Source: DATEOR01 sp036279015
GTDB taxonomy: Bacteria; Actinomycetota; Thermoleophilia; Gaiellales; Gaiellaceae
Length of the DNA stretch: 64,000 nucleotides
Direction: 5' to 3'
Assembly: GCA_036279015.1 (NCBI GenBank)
Contig: DASUJY010000022.1
Coordinates: 1-64,000 of the forward strand
Part shown: one piece after another, positions 16,030-24,793 of the stretch
How positions within the stretch are numbered: position 1 is the stretch's first letter
How the letters are laid out: each line of letters opens with the position of its first letter
Position numbers and translations under genes: made by a program
Notes under the pieces: generated by a model
Seen by the model: the letters and a program-made list of their open reading frames with translations, nothing else
What the model was told of the DNA's origin: nothing
Databases searched by the model: none

Positions 16030-17673
16030 TTGCTGCGAAGCCTGCGCATCGAGAACTTCGTCCTCATCCGTGAGGCGGACCTCGTCCTCGGCCCGCGCCT
16101 GAACGCGGTCACCGGGGAGACGGGCGCCGGGAAGACGATCCTCGCCCAGGCGATCGGCCTGCTCCTCGGGGCCCCCGGCGACGCGGGCTATCTCGGGCCC
16201 GGCGCGGCCGAGGCCTACGTCGAGGCGGACTTCGACCTCCCGGACGGGATCCTCGAGGACGAGTCGCTCGCGACGCTCGCCGACCTGCGTCCGGAGGACG
16301 AGGACGGGCTCGTCGCCGCGCGCCGGGTCTTCGCCGACGGGCGCACGCGCGCCTACGCCTGGGGAAGAGCCGTGCCGCGCGAGGAGCTCGCGGCGCTCGT
16401 CGAGCGCCTGCTCGCCATGTCCGGACAGTTCGAGCAGCGGCGGCTCGCGCGCCCCTCGTTCCAGCTCGACGTGCTCGACGCGTTCGTGGGCGAGGAGCAC
16501 CTGCGCCGTCGCGGCGAGCACGCACGCGCCTGGCGCGAGCTCGCGGCTGCCCGGCGGCGGCGCGACGAGCTGGCGCGGGCCGAGGCCGGGCGCGCGGAGC
16601 GGCTCGAAGAGCTCAGGGCGCTCGTCGAACGCACGCAGGGCTTCGCTCCGGAGACCGAGGACGCGCTGCGCTCCGAGCGCGAACGGCTCCGCCACGTGAC
16701 CGAGCTCGCCGCGGCGGCAACCGAGGCCGCCGAGACGATCTCCTCCGAGCACGGCGAGTCGGGCGCGCTCGACCGGGTCGCATTGGCGGCGAACGCGCTC
16801 ATGCCCGTCACCAGCCTGGCACCCGAGCTCCAGGCCGAGTACGCCAACCTCGGCGACGCGGAGGAGAGGCTCAAGGACGTCGCCTCCTCGCTCCGCGGCT
16901 TCCTCGCGTCACTCGACGCCGACCCGGGGCGGCTCGAGGAGGTGGAGGGCGAGCTCGAGCGGATCGCGGACGCACGGCGCCGGTTCGGCGCGGCGAGCTA
17001 CGAGGAGCTGCTCGCCCGGGCGGAGGCGGCACGCGCCGAGCTGGAGGGCTACGAGGCGGGCGTCGATCCGCTCGCCGCGGCCGAGCAGGCGCTCGCGGAG
17101 GCCGAGCGGCGCGCCGCGGAGCTCGCGGATCTCCTCTCGGAGGCGCGGGCCGGCGCGGCGGCGACCTTCGCCGAAGCGGTGGCGGCCGAGCTCAAGGGGC
17201 TCGGCATGGGAGACGGAGAGTTCCAGGCGGTGCTCTCGGAGCGGGAGCACGGACCCGGCGGGCGCGATGAGGTCGTCTTCGAGATCAGGCCGAACCCGGG
17301 ACTGCCGTTCGCCCCTGTCGCCGAGACCGCCTCGGGCGGCGAGCTCTCGCGCGTCGCGCTCGCCCTGCGCGCCGTGGCGCATGCCGGCGCCGGGGAGCCG
17401 ACGATCGTCTTCGACGAGATCGACGCGGGGATCGGCGGCCGGACGGCTCACGCGGTCGCCGAGGCGCTCGGGCGCCTGGCCGAGCGCGCCCAGGTGCTCA
17501 CGATCACGCACCTGCCGCAGATCGCGAGCGCGGCCGAGACGCACTTCCGCGTCGAGAAGGTCGCGGGGGACCCCACCCACACGCGCATCGAGCGGCTGGC
17601 AGAATCCACCAGAAGGGAAGAGGTGGAGCGAATGCTCGGCGGAGCCGAGTTCATCGAGACGGTGCGGCAATGA
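16030..17673 (+). CDS. recN: DNA repair protein RecN
   Basis: SMC-like ATPase acting early in double-strand-break repair. The 547-aa protein has the N-terminal LRSLRIENFVLIREADL, Walker A TGETGAGKTIL, long glutamate/arginine/alanine-rich coiled-coil arms (about 160-380), the ABC signature ASGGELSRVALALRAV and Walker B PTIVFDEIDAGIGG. It ends with the ITHLPQIAS histidine switch. TTG is the best start because conserved sequence begins immediately. It overlaps steA by 4 bp. No LexA box was found upstream, so SOS control is not evident. Confidence 0.95.
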   Translation: MLRSLRIENFVLIREADLVLGPRLNAVTGETGAGKTILAQAIGLLLGAPGDAGYLGPGAAEAYVEADFDLPDGILEDESLATLADLRPEDEDGLVAARRVFADGRTRAYAWGRAVPREELAALVERLLAMSGQFEQRRLARPSFQLDVLDAFVGEEHLRRRGEHARAWRELAAARRRRDELARAEAGRAERLEELRALVERTQGFAPETEDALRSERERLRHVTELAAAATEAAETISSEHGESGALDRVALAANALMPVTSLAPELQAEYANLGDAEERLKDVASSLRGFLASLDADPGRLEEVEGELERIADARRRFGAASYEELLARAEAARAELEGYEAGVDPLAAAEQALAEAERRAAELADLLSEARAGAAATFAEAVAAELKGLGMGDGEFQAVLSEREHGPGGRDEVVFEIRPNPGLPFAPVAETASGGELSRVALALRAVAHAGAGEPTIVFDEIDAGIGGRTAHAVAEALGRLAERAQVLTITHLPQIASAAETHFRVEKVAGDPTHTRIERLAESTRREEVERMLGGAEFIETVRQ

Positions 17674-18803
17674 GCTTCGTGGAATTCACCGGCACCGCGC
17701 GGCTCGACCGCAGGACGAAGCGGCTCGTGCGGCGCCTCGGGCCCGGCGACATCGCGATCATCGACCAACGCGATCTCGATCGCGTCTCGGCGGAGGAGCT
17801 GCTCGCCTCGAACGTCCGCGTCGTCGTCAACGTGTCGCCCTCGGTGAGCGGCCGCTTTCCGAACGCGGGGCCGCTCGAGCTCGTGCGCGGCGGCGTCCGC
17901 CTCATCGACGTGAACGGCGACTCCGACCTCTTCGAGGAGGTCCGCGACGGCGAATCGCTCGTGGTGCGGGGCTCGAGCCTCTTCCGGAACGGCCTGCGCC
18001 TGGCCGCCGGCCGCACGCTGACCGAGGTCGAGCTCGAGGAGGCGCTCGCCGAGCAGCGCGGCCGGGTGACCGAGGCGCTCGAGGGCTTCGCCGAGAACAC
18101 GCTTCGCTACCTGCGCGACGAGGCCAAGCTGCTCACGGAGGGCGTGCGGCTGCCGCAGGTGAAGACGCGCTTCCGCGACCGCCACGCGCTCGTGGTCGCC
18201 CGCGGGCCGGGAATGAAGCGCGACCTGCGCATCGTCAGGCCCTACATCCGCGACTTCAAGCCCGTGCTCGTCGGCGTCGACGGCGGCGCGGACGCGCTCG
18301 TCGAGGCCGGCTACAAGCCGGATGTGATCGTCGGCGACATGGACTCGGTGTCCGACCGGGCGCTCGAGTGCGGCGCCGAGCTCGTCGTCCACGCGTATCC
18401 GGACGGGCGCGCGCCGGGCCGCGAGCGCATCGACCGCCTCGGTCTCCCTTCGGCGCTCCTGCCCTCGCCGGGCATCAGCGAGGACGTCGCCATCCTGCTC
18501 GCGCACGAGAAGGGCGCCGAGCTGATCGTCGCGGTGGGCACCCACTTCAACCTGCTCGAGTTCCTCGAGCGGAACCGCTCGGGGATGTCGTCCACGTTCT
18601 TCACACGGCTCAAGGTGGGCGACAAACTGATCGACGCGCGCGGCGTCTCGAGCCTCTTCCGCGGCCGCGCCGGCCTCGCGCCGATGATCCTCTTCGCCTT
18701 CGGCGGGCTTGCGGCGATCGTCGCGGCGGTCGCGGTCTCGTCGGATCTCCAGCGGTTCATCGAGCTCCTGGCGCAACGCGTGCAGGCGATCCTGGGGCTG
18801 TGA
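17670..18803 (+). CDS. steA: SteA-type cytokinetic ring protein
   Basis: In Corynebacterium, SteA works with SteB at the septum and its loss affects daughter-cell separation. The 377-aa protein has a thiamin-pyrophosphokinase-like central domain (VGVDGGADALVEAGYKPDVI, VGDMDSVSD). Upstream is a conserved block with RLGPGDIAIIDQRDLDR, and a single C-terminal membrane segment lies near residues 335-355 (MILFAFGGLAAIVAAVAV). The order recN-steA-(steB/mctB)-pyrG matches mycobacteria and corynebacteria. Here a SRPBCC gene and a glycosyltransferase gene are interleaved. The ATG overlaps the recN stop. Confidence 0.88.
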   Translation: MSFVEFTGTARLDRRTKRLVRRLGPGDIAIIDQRDLDRVSAEELLASNVRVVVNVSPSVSGRFPNAGPLELVRGGVRLIDVNGDSDLFEEVRDGESLVVRGSSLFRNGLRLAAGRTLTEVELEEALAEQRGRVTEALEGFAENTLRYLRDEAKLLTEGVRLPQVKTRFRDRHALVVARGPGMKRDLRIVRPYIRDFKPVLVGVDGGADALVEAGYKPDVIVGDMDSVSDRALECGAELVVHAYPDGRAPGRERIDRLGLPSALLPSPGISEDVAILLAHEKGAELIVAVGTHFNLLEFLERNRSGMSSTFFTRLKVGDKLIDARGVSSLFRGRAGLAPMILFAFGGLAAIVAAVAVSSDLQRFIELLAQRVQAILGL

Positions 18804-19225
18804 CCGAGGAGGCGGCGCGCGTGCTCTCCGCGCCGCGGGAGGAGGTGTGGCCGCTCGTCGCCGAGCCGTTCCACCTTCCGGACTGGTGGCCCGGGTACAC
18901 CGGGGTCGAGCCCGACCGGCGCGGGCTCGCCGAGAACGCCCGCTGGACGGTCGTGAGAAGCGGACGCCCCGGGTTCCTGCGCCGCCCGCACGGCACGGGT
19001 CTCCTCCTCGTGCGCCGGGTCGTGCCCGGGAGCGAGCTCGCCTGGCACGACCTCGCCCAGCGGCTCGACATGGGGGTTCGTCTCGAGGACGAAGGCAGGC
19101 AGACGAAGGCGACCGCGTGGGTCTCGGGGCCGTGGTGGCGCCTCTACGCCGAGGGAGCGCGCGCGCTGCCGTCGCAAGCGCTCTCCCGCCTGCACGACCT
19201 CTGCGACACTGCGTCACGACTTTGA
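18800..19225 (+). CDS. SRPBCC (START/polyketide-cyclase-like) family protein
   Basis: A 141-aa soluble protein with the SRPBCC pattern. Its first strand is AARVLSAPREEVWPLVAEPFHLPDWWP, its central beta strands are tryptophan-rich and it ends in a long helix. Such folds bind hydrophobic ligands in a deep cavity. The ligand here is unknown. The GTG start overlaps the steA stop (GTGA), and the steB-like gene starts 1 bp after its stop, so it is co-transcribed with the division genes. Confidence 0.75.
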   Translation: MTEEAARVLSAPREEVWPLVAEPFHLPDWWPGYTGVEPDRRGLAENARWTVVRSGRPGFLRRPHGTGLLLVRRVVPGSELAWHDLAQRLDMGVRLEDEGRQTKATAWVSGPWWRLYAEGARALPSQALSRLHDLCDTASRL

Positions 19226-19226
19226 C

Positions 19227-20144
19227 ATGTTCGACCTTCGCTACCACCTCGCTTCCCTCGCGGCGGTCTTCATCGCGCTCGCCGTCGGCATCCTGCTCGG
19301 CGTCGCCATCTCGGGGAAGCTCTCCGCGGCCGACAACGCCTTCTCCCACGACCGGATCGACCAGTTGAACGACGAGCTCGAGCAGGCCAACGCCCGGGCG
19401 GACATCATCGAGCGGCGGAACGACGCGGCCGAGAAGCTCCTCCAGATCAGCTATCCGACCCTGATGGAGAGCCGGCTCGCGGGCCGGAACATCGGCATTC
19501 TCTTCGCCGGGCCGGTGGACGGCGGAATCCGCTCGGCGACCGAGCGAACGCTCGCCGATTCCGGCTCGGGAGACCCGGTGCGGCTGATCGCGATCGACAC
19601 TCCCGTCGACGCCTCGGAGCTCGACTCGGCCCTGAAGGGCGACCAGCAGCTTGCGCAGTTCGCCGCCGCCGGGGACGACTTCGAAGACCTCGGCGACATG
19701 CTGGGGCGCGAGCTGGCAGAGGGGGACGGGACCCCGACTTGGGCGACGCTCTCGAGCCAGCTCGTCCAGGAGCGCGCGGGCGCGAGCTTCCCGCGGCTCG
19801 ACGGGGTCGTGTTCGTCCGCTCGTGGGCTCCGCCCGAGGACCCGACGGCCGACGAGGAGGCCGAGGCTCGGCCGACAGAGACCCTGATCGACGGGCTCCT
19901 GAGCGGGCTCCAGCATGCGGGGATCCCGGTCGTCGGGGTCGAGACGACGACGGGCCGGGAGTCCGCGATCGACCTCTACCGGCGGCAGGGCGTCTCGAGC
20001 GTCGACGACGTCGAGACGCTCCAGGGCCACGTCGCGCTCGCCCTTCTGCTCGCGGGGGGCGAGCCCGGCCACTACGGAGTCAAGGACTCGGCCAGCGACG
20101 GCGTCGCGCCGCCGCTCGACTCCGTGCCCGCCCCAGGTGAATGA
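19227..20144 (+). CDS. MctB/SteB family membrane protein (copper transporter family)
   Basis: The family includes mycobacterial MctB (Rv1698), implicated in copper homeostasis, and corynebacterial SteB, a partner of SteA. The 305-aa protein has the family N-terminus FDLRYHLASLAAVFIALAVG with one membrane segment (about 8-28). A coiled-coil region (residues 45-75) and a large extracytoplasmic alpha/beta domain follow. No cysteine- or methionine-rich copper site is obvious, which favours the SteB-like division role. It sits directly downstream of steA and a SRPBCC gene and overlaps the glycosyltransferase by 8 bp. Confidence 0.82.
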   Translation: MFDLRYHLASLAAVFIALAVGILLGVAISGKLSAADNAFSHDRIDQLNDELEQANARADIIERRNDAAEKLLQISYPTLMESRLAGRNIGILFAGPVDGGIRSATERTLADSGSGDPVRLIAIDTPVDASELDSALKGDQQLAQFAAAGDDFEDLGDMLGRELAEGDGTPTWATLSSQLVQERAGASFPRLDGVVFVRSWAPPEDPTADEEAEARPTETLIDGLLSGLQHAGIPVVGVETTTGRESAIDLYRRQGVSSVDDVETLQGHVALALLLAGGEPGHYGVKDSASDGVAPPLDSVPAPGE

Positions 20145-21342
20145 CCTGACCGTCCTCGTTGCTGCCCGCAACGAGGAGGAGCGGATCGCCGCGACCGTGA
20201 CCCGGCTTCGCGCGGAGTTCCCCGAGGCCGCGATCTTCGTGGTCGACGGCGCCTCGAACGACCGGACCGCGGCCGAGGCGGAGTCGGCCGGCGCCGCCGT
20301 CCTGCGGCTCGGCCGCCGCGGCAAGGGAGAAGCGCTCTCGGCCGGCGAGCGGATCGCTCCGGCCGGTCCGCTCCTCCTCTGCGACGCCGACCTGCGCGGC
20401 TCGCTCGCCGAGCTCGCGGAGGGCGAGGCAGACCTGCGCGTCGCCGTCTTCAGACGGAGGGTGGGAGGGGGCTTCGGGATCGCGAAGCGGGTCGCGCGGG
20501 AGCTCATCCTGCTGCGAACGGGCTTCGCCGCCCGTGAGCCGCTCTCGGGACAGCGCCGCCTCAGCGAGCGCGCCCGCGCCGCCTGCTTTCCGCTCGCGCC
20601 CGGCTTCGGCTGCGAGGTGCGCATGACGATCGACGCCCTGCGCGCGGGCCTCGTCGTCGAGGAGGTCGAGCTCGACCTCCAACACCGCGCGACCGGCCGC
20701 GACCCCGGCGGCTTCGCCCACCGGGGGCGCCAGCTCCTCGACGCGCTCGTCGCCGTCGGCCCGCTCGCGGTGAACCACGGCGGGCGGCGGCTCCCGCTCG
20801 TCGGGTGGCTGACCGCGCTCCGTCGCGATCCCGCCGTTGTGGCGGTCGCGGCGCTCGGACTCGCCGACGACCTCTGGAGCGGGACGGAGCGCGGTTTCAG
20901 GGAGCACCTCGCTTCGGGCCGGACGACGGGGATCCTCAAGCTCGCGGGCATCCCCCTGGTCGCTCTCTGGCGCACGCGGAGCGTGTCGGGAGCGGTGCTC
21001 GTGGCCGGCTGCGCCAACCTGGTCAACCAGCTCGATACACGGCCGGGCCGGGCGCTCAAGGCGTATCTGGCGGCCGCGCTCTGGCTCGACGCGCCCCTCG
21101 GGCTCGCCGTCCTGATCCTTCCCTACGATCTCCGCGAGCGAGTGATGTTGGGGGACGCAGGATCGAATGCTCTCGGGGCCCTGGTAGGCTTCAAGTCCGT
21201 GGGCAGATTCCACGGACGGGGTCGGTGGGCCGCTGCGGCAGGGGCCGTCGCTCTCAACCTGCTCGGTGAGCGCGTTTCGCTCGGCGAGCTGATCGAGCGG
21301 ACGCCGGTTCTCTCGCACGTCGACCGGTTGGGGCGCGCGTAG
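20137..21342 (+). CDS. GT2 glycosyltransferase fused to a truncated MraY/WecA-like domain
   Basis: A 401-aa protein in two parts. Residues 1 to about 210 are a GT-A family 2 transferase: VLVAARNEEERIAATVTRLR, VVDGASNDRTA, and the metal site LCDADLRGS. The C-terminal ~180 aa resemble the second half of MraY/WecA phospho-sugar transferases: LADDLWSG (paired aspartates), NLVNQLDTRPGR (in place of N-x-x-D-G-L-D-G) and MLGDAGSNALGALVG. The first MraY helices are missing. Several hydrophobic segments suggest the C-terminal part is membrane-embedded. It lies between the SteB-like gene and pyrG, so a cell-envelope role is likely. Substrate unknown. GTG start, overlapping the upstream stop by 8 bp and pyrG by 1 bp. 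Confidence 0.78.
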   Translation: MNDLTVLVAARNEEERIAATVTRLRAEFPEAAIFVVDGASNDRTAAEAESAGAAVLRLGRRGKGEALSAGERIAPAGPLLLCDADLRGSLAELAEGEADLRVAVFRRRVGGGFGIAKRVARELILLRTGFAAREPLSGQRRLSERARAACFPLAPGFGCEVRMTIDALRAGLVVEEVELDLQHRATGRDPGGFAHRGRQLLDALVAVGPLAVNHGGRRLPLVGWLTALRRDPAVVAVAALGLADDLWSGTERGFREHLASGRTTGILKLAGIPLVALWRTRSVSGAVLVAGCANLVNQLDTRPGRALKAYLAAALWLDAPLGLAVLILPYDLRERVMLGDAGSNALGALVGFKSVGRFHGRGRWAAAAGAVALNLLGERVSLGELIERTPVLSHVDRLGRA

Positions 21343-22988
21343 TGAGGGCGCGCCCGACGAAGTACGTCTTCGTCACGGGCGGCGTCGTCTCTTCCCTCGG
21401 CAAGGGGATCACCGCCGCGTCGCTCGGGCGTCTCCTGAAGGCGCGTGGACTACGTGTGCAGGTGCAGAAGTTCGACCCGTACATCAACGTCGATCCGGGC
21501 ACGATGAGCCCGTTCCAGCACGGCGAGGTGTTCGTCACCGAGGACGGGGCCGAGACCGACCTCGACATCGGGCACTACGAGCGCTTCATCGACGAGAACC
21601 TCTCGCGGAACGCGAACCACACCTCGGGCTCGATCTGGAACTCCGTCATCCGTCGGGAGCGCAAGGGCGAGTACCTCGGCTCGACGGTGCAGGTGATCCC
21701 ACACATCACGAACGAGATCAAGGACCGCGTGCGGCGGGTCGCGGCGGCGAGCGACACGGACGTCGTCATCTCGGAGATCGGCGGCACGGTCGGCGACATC
21801 GAATCCCTCCCGTTCCTCGAGGCGATCCGTCAGTTCCGCCGCGAGGTCGGGCAGGAGAACGTCCTCTACCTGCACGTCACGTTCGTCCCCTTCATCGAGA
21901 CCGCCGGCGAGCTGAAGACGAAGCCGACGCAGCACTCGGTCAACGAGCTGCGGCGCATCGGTATCCATCCGGACATCGTCGTCTGCCGCTCCCACGAGTC
22001 GCTCTCGCGCGACATCCGCGACAAGATCGCGCTCTTCGCCGACGTCGACCCCGAGGCCGTCGTCGCCAACGAGGACGTGAGCGACGTCTACCTGGTGCCG
22101 CAGGCGCTCCGGGCAGAGGGCCTCGATACGCTCGTCTGCCGGAAGCTCGCGCTGCCCGAGGAGCCGGTCGAGCTCGGCGAGTGGGACGACCTCGCGGAGC
22201 GCATCGCGGAGCGGGACGGCGATGTCGAGATCGCCCTCGTCGGGAAGTACGTGAAGCTCCACGACGCGTACCTTTCCGTCCACGAGGCGCTCAAGCACGC
22301 CGGCATCCACCACGGGACGAACGTCCACGTGCGCTGGGTCGACGCCGAGGGCATGAGCCTCGAGGAGGCCGCCCGTGAGCTCGAGCGCGTCGACGGCGTG
22401 CTCGTCCCTGGCGGCTTCGGCTCGCGCGGCTGGGAGGGCAAGATCACCGCGTGCCGCATCGCGCGGGAGCGCGGGATCCCGTACCTCGGCATCTGCCTCG
22501 GTATGCACGTCGCGATCTCGGAGTTCGCCAGGAACGTCGTCGGTCTCGACGGCGCCAACTCGACCGAGATGGATCCGGAGACGCCGTATCCGGTCATCGA
22601 CCTGCTCCCGGAGCAGAAGGAGATCGAGGATCTCGGCGGCACGATGCGCCTCGGCGCCGACGCGGTCGACGTCGCGGGCGAGACGCGCGCACACGCGGCC
22701 TACGGCGAGTCGGTCATCCACGAGCGCCACCGCCACCGGTACGAGGTCAACAACCACTTCCGGCCACGGCTGGTCGAGCACGGGCTCGTCGTCTCGGGCA
22801 CCTTCCAGGAGGGCCGCCTCGTGGAGATCGTGGAGCTGCCCGATCACCCCTGGTTCGTCGCGAGCCAGTACCACCCCGAGTTCAAATCGCGCCCCACGCG
22901 CCCGGCACCGCTCTTCCGGGACTTCGTCGGCGCAGCGGTGGAGCGCGCGCGGGCGCGCACAGGCGTCACGCGCGCGGCGGCGAGCTAG
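21342..22988 (+). CDS. pyrG: CTP synthase
   Basis: Aminates UTP to CTP using glutamine and ATP. The 548-aa protein has the synthetase domain starting KYVFVTGGVVSSLGKGITAAS with FDPYINVDPGTMSP and EDGAETDLDIGHYERF. The C-terminal glutaminase domain has the nucleophile motif LGICLGMHVA and late YHPEFKSRP histidine/glutamate. The GTG start shares its first base with the upstream TAG stop. It closes the recN-steA-pyrG block. Confidence 0.97.
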   Translation: MRARPTKYVFVTGGVVSSLGKGITAASLGRLLKARGLRVQVQKFDPYINVDPGTMSPFQHGEVFVTEDGAETDLDIGHYERFIDENLSRNANHTSGSIWNSVIRRERKGEYLGSTVQVIPHITNEIKDRVRRVAAASDTDVVISEIGGTVGDIESLPFLEAIRQFRREVGQENVLYLHVTFVPFIETAGELKTKPTQHSVNELRRIGIHPDIVVCRSHESLSRDIRDKIALFADVDPEAVVANEDVSDVYLVPQALRAEGLDTLVCRKLALPEEPVELGEWDDLAERIAERDGDVEIALVGKYVKLHDAYLSVHEALKHAGIHHGTNVHVRWVDAEGMSLEEAARELERVDGVLVPGGFGSRGWEGKITACRIARERGIPYLGICLGMHVAISEFARNVVGLDGANSTEMDPETPYPVIDLLPEQKEIEDLGGTMRLGADAVDVAGETRAHAAYGESVIHERHRHRYEVNNHFRPRLVEHGLVVSGTFQEGRLVEIVELPDHPWFVASQYHPEFKSRPTRPAPLFRDFVGAAVERARARTGVTRAAAS

Positions 22989-23028
22989 CTCGAGCGGCCG
23001 CTCACGGCCCGGTCCCCGGCCCGGAGTT

Positions 23029-23043
23029 CGGGGTCAGACCCCG
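23029..23043. repeat. Short palindrome, copy 1 (CGGGGTC-A-GACCCCG)
   Basis: A perfect 7+1+7 inverted repeat in the 219-bp gap after pyrG. Its core is identical to the longer palindrome at 23147-23177, 126 bp away. It could act as a hairpin terminator or belong to a REP-type pair. Confidence 0.6.
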
Positions 23044-23146
23044 CCCTGTCCGCGACGGCCACGTCCAATGGCCGATTCGTCCGCTCTTTGCAGGCTTCCG
23101 CGGCTTGAGGACGTCACGAAAGACGCACGGCGGAACCGTCCCGACG

Positions 23147-23177
23147 GGACATGTCGGGGTCAGACCCCGACATGTCC
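23147..23177. repeat. Long perfect palindrome, copy 2 (15-nt arms, 1-nt centre)
   Basis: Arms GGACATGTCGGGGTC and its exact complement flank a single A. The core matches copy 1 at 23029-23043. It lies just beyond the 3' end of the convergent VOC gene (23208). It is the only strong repeat structure in the 22989-23207 gap, which shows no gene. Confidence 0.7.
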
Positions 23178-23207
23178 GTTTGCGCCCCGCTTCGGCCGGG
23201 CCGCGCG

Positions 23208-23636
23208 CTAGCCGGCTTCGGGCGCGGGCGGCCAGGGATCGCCTTCAACGAGCTCGACCGAGTTTCCGGCCGGGTCGCGGAAATAGAGGGAGCGCCCACC
23301 GCGGGGCCACTCGATCTCGCGCTCGACCTCGACGCCGCGCTCCCGAAGCTCGACGCCGAGCCCGTCGAGCGAGCCGTCCTCGACGCGGAAGGCAACGTGG
23401 CCTGGGCCGCGGGCTCCGTGCCCCGGGACGCGCCGGCCCGGTCGCGACGCGAGGGCTGGGTCGAACACGAGGAGCACGCCGCCGTCGGGGAGCCGGAAGG
23501 TGGCTGCGAGCTCGTCGGGCTCTTCCATGAGGACGAGCCCGAGGACGTCGACGTAAAATCGCGCCGCCTCGACCGGGTCGTCCGCGTAGAGGACGGTCTC
23601 CAGGACTCCAACCAGGTGCGGACCGCTCGGCGTCAC
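23208..23636 (-). CDS. VOC (glyoxalase/bleomycin-resistance) family protein
   Basis: A 142-aa protein with the paired beta-alpha-beta-beta-beta VOC fold. Modules are ETVLYADDPVEAARFYVDVLGL and the second half with PGHVAFRV and RSLYFRDPAGNSVELVEG. VOC proteins use a metal site for isomerisation, epoxide opening or ring cleavage. A histidine in GHVAF and a glutamate in SVELV are the likely metal ligands. The function cannot be set more precisely. It is divergent from the M20 peptidase and convergent towards pyrG with palindromes between. GTG start. Confidence 0.82.
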   Translation of the reverse strand: MTPSGPHLVGVLETVLYADDPVEAARFYVDVLGLVLMEEPDELAATFRLPDGGVLLVFDPALASRPGRRVPGHGARGPGHVAFRVEDGSLDGLGVELRERGVEVEREIEWPRGGRSLYFRDPAGNSVELVEGDPWPPAPEAG

Positions 23637-23642
23637 AGCGCG

Positions 23643-23648
23643 ATCGTA
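23643..23648 (-). promoter_or_regulatory. -10 box of the VOC gene (TACGAT on the minus strand)
   Basis: TACGAT reads leftwards and ends 6 nt before the GTG start whose first base is 23636. Confidence 0.45.
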
Positions 23649-23671
23649 GCCGCCCGCTCGCTCCGGCTCCC

Positions 23672-23677
23672 TAGAAT
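23672..23677 (+). promoter_or_regulatory. -10 box of the M20 peptidase (TAGAAT)
   Basis: TAGAAT ends 6 nt before the ATG at 23684. It is divergent from the VOC promoter about 25 bp away. Confidence 0.55.
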
Positions 23678-23683
23678 CGCGCC

Positions 23684-24793
23684 ATGGCCGCGACGTGGAC
23701 CTCGGGCGTCTTCGAGCTCTTCGTCGAGCTGGCCGCCATCCCGAGCCCGTCCGGGGAGGAGGAGGCCGTCGCGGCGGTCATCCGGCGCTACCTTGCCGAT
23801 CTCGGCCTCGAGGTCGAGGGGGACGAGGCCGGCAACCTCCTCGCTCGGATCGAGCCGGCGGCAGCGAACGGCGGCGCGCCGATCTTCCTCTGCGCGCACA
23901 TGGACACGGTCCCGCCCGTCGGCCCGATCGAGCCGGTCGTGGGCGAGGACGGCTTCGTGCGAAACGGCGCCGGGACGATCCTCGGCGCCGACAACAAGGC
24001 GACGGTCGCGGTCCTGCTCGAGGCGGCGCGGCTCGTGCTCTCGGAGGGCCGTCCGCACGCAGGCGTCGAACTCCTCTTCACGGTCGGCGAGGAGGTCGGC
24101 CTCCAGGGAGCGAAGGCCTTCGATCACACGCGGCTCCAGGCGCGGCTCGGCTTCGTCTACGACTGCAGCGGGCCGATCGGCGGCGTCGTCCGCTCCGCTC
24201 CGTTCGGGAAGACGATCGACGTCACGTTCAAGGGTCGCTGCGCCCACGCAGGCCTCCAGCCGGAGGAGGGGCGTTCGGCGGTCGCGGCGGCCGCGCGGGC
24301 GATCGCCGACCTGCGTCTCGGACGGATCGACGAGGAGACGACGGCCAACGTCGGCGTGATCGAGGGCGGCACCGCACGCAACGTCGTCCCGGAGCTCTGC
24401 ACGCTCGCGGCCGAGGCTCGCTCGCGCGACGAGGGCAAGCTCGCCGAGCTCGTGCAGGAGATGCTCGACGCCTTCAGCTACGCGGCCGGCGTGGCCGAGT
24501 GCGAGGTCGAGACGCGGATCTCGGAGACTTATCCCGGCTATCGTTTCCGGCCCGACGACGAGGTCTTCGCGCTCGCGGGCTCGGCTCTCCGGCGGGCGGG
24601 CCTCGAGCCGACGCCGATCGACGTGGGCGGCGGTTCCGACGCGAACGTCTTCAACGTGCGTGGCCTTCCGTGCGCCAACCTCGCGAACGGCATGACGCAG
24701 GTGCACACGCCGGACGAGCGAATCGCCGTCTCGGACCTCGACACGATGCTCGGCGTCACGCTCGAGCTCGTCGACGCCGCCCGCCTTGCTTAG
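23684..24793 (+). CDS. M20/M28-type metallopeptidase, peptidase T-like
   Basis: Zinc-dependent aminopeptidase or dipeptidase of the M20 clan. The 369-aa protein has CAHMDTVPPVGP (zinc histidine and catalytic aspartate), LGADNKATVAVLLEA, the TVGEEVGLQGA catalytic glutamates, the dimerisation-domain CAHAGLQPEEGRSA, and the final zinc histidine in TQVHTPDE. The PepT/YqjE-like motif order suggests a tripeptidase, but substrate is not certain. It overlaps the next gene by 8 bp. Confidence 0.9.
   Translation: MAATWTSGVFELFVELAAIPSPSGEEEAVAAVIRRYLADLGLEVEGDEAGNLLARIEPAAANGGAPIFLCAHMDTVPPVGPIEPVVGEDGFVRNGAGTILGADNKATVAVLLEAARLVLSEGRPHAGVELLFTVGEEVGLQGAKAFDHTRLQARLGFVYDCSGPIGGVVRSAPFGKTIDVTFKGRCAHAGLQPEEGRSAVAAAARAIADLRLGRIDEETTANVGVIEGGTARNVVPELCTLAAEARSRDEGKLAELVQEMLDAFSYAAGVAECEVETRISETYPGYRFRPDDEVFALAGSALRRAGLEPTPIDVGGGSDANVFNVRGLPCANLANGMTQVHTPDERIAVSDLDTMLGVTLELVDAARLA

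Noticed and set aside
17448..21059. 1203-codon open frame on the minus strand across recN-steA-glycosyltransferase
   Set aside because: It is antisense to five well-supported genes with overlapping junctions. The composition is arginine/proline/serine-rich, as expected for a shadow frame.
23151..24359. Rightward frame starting inside the 31-bp palindrome
   Set aside because: Its translation runs antisense through the VOC gene and out of frame through the M20 peptidase. The palindrome provides the chance start.
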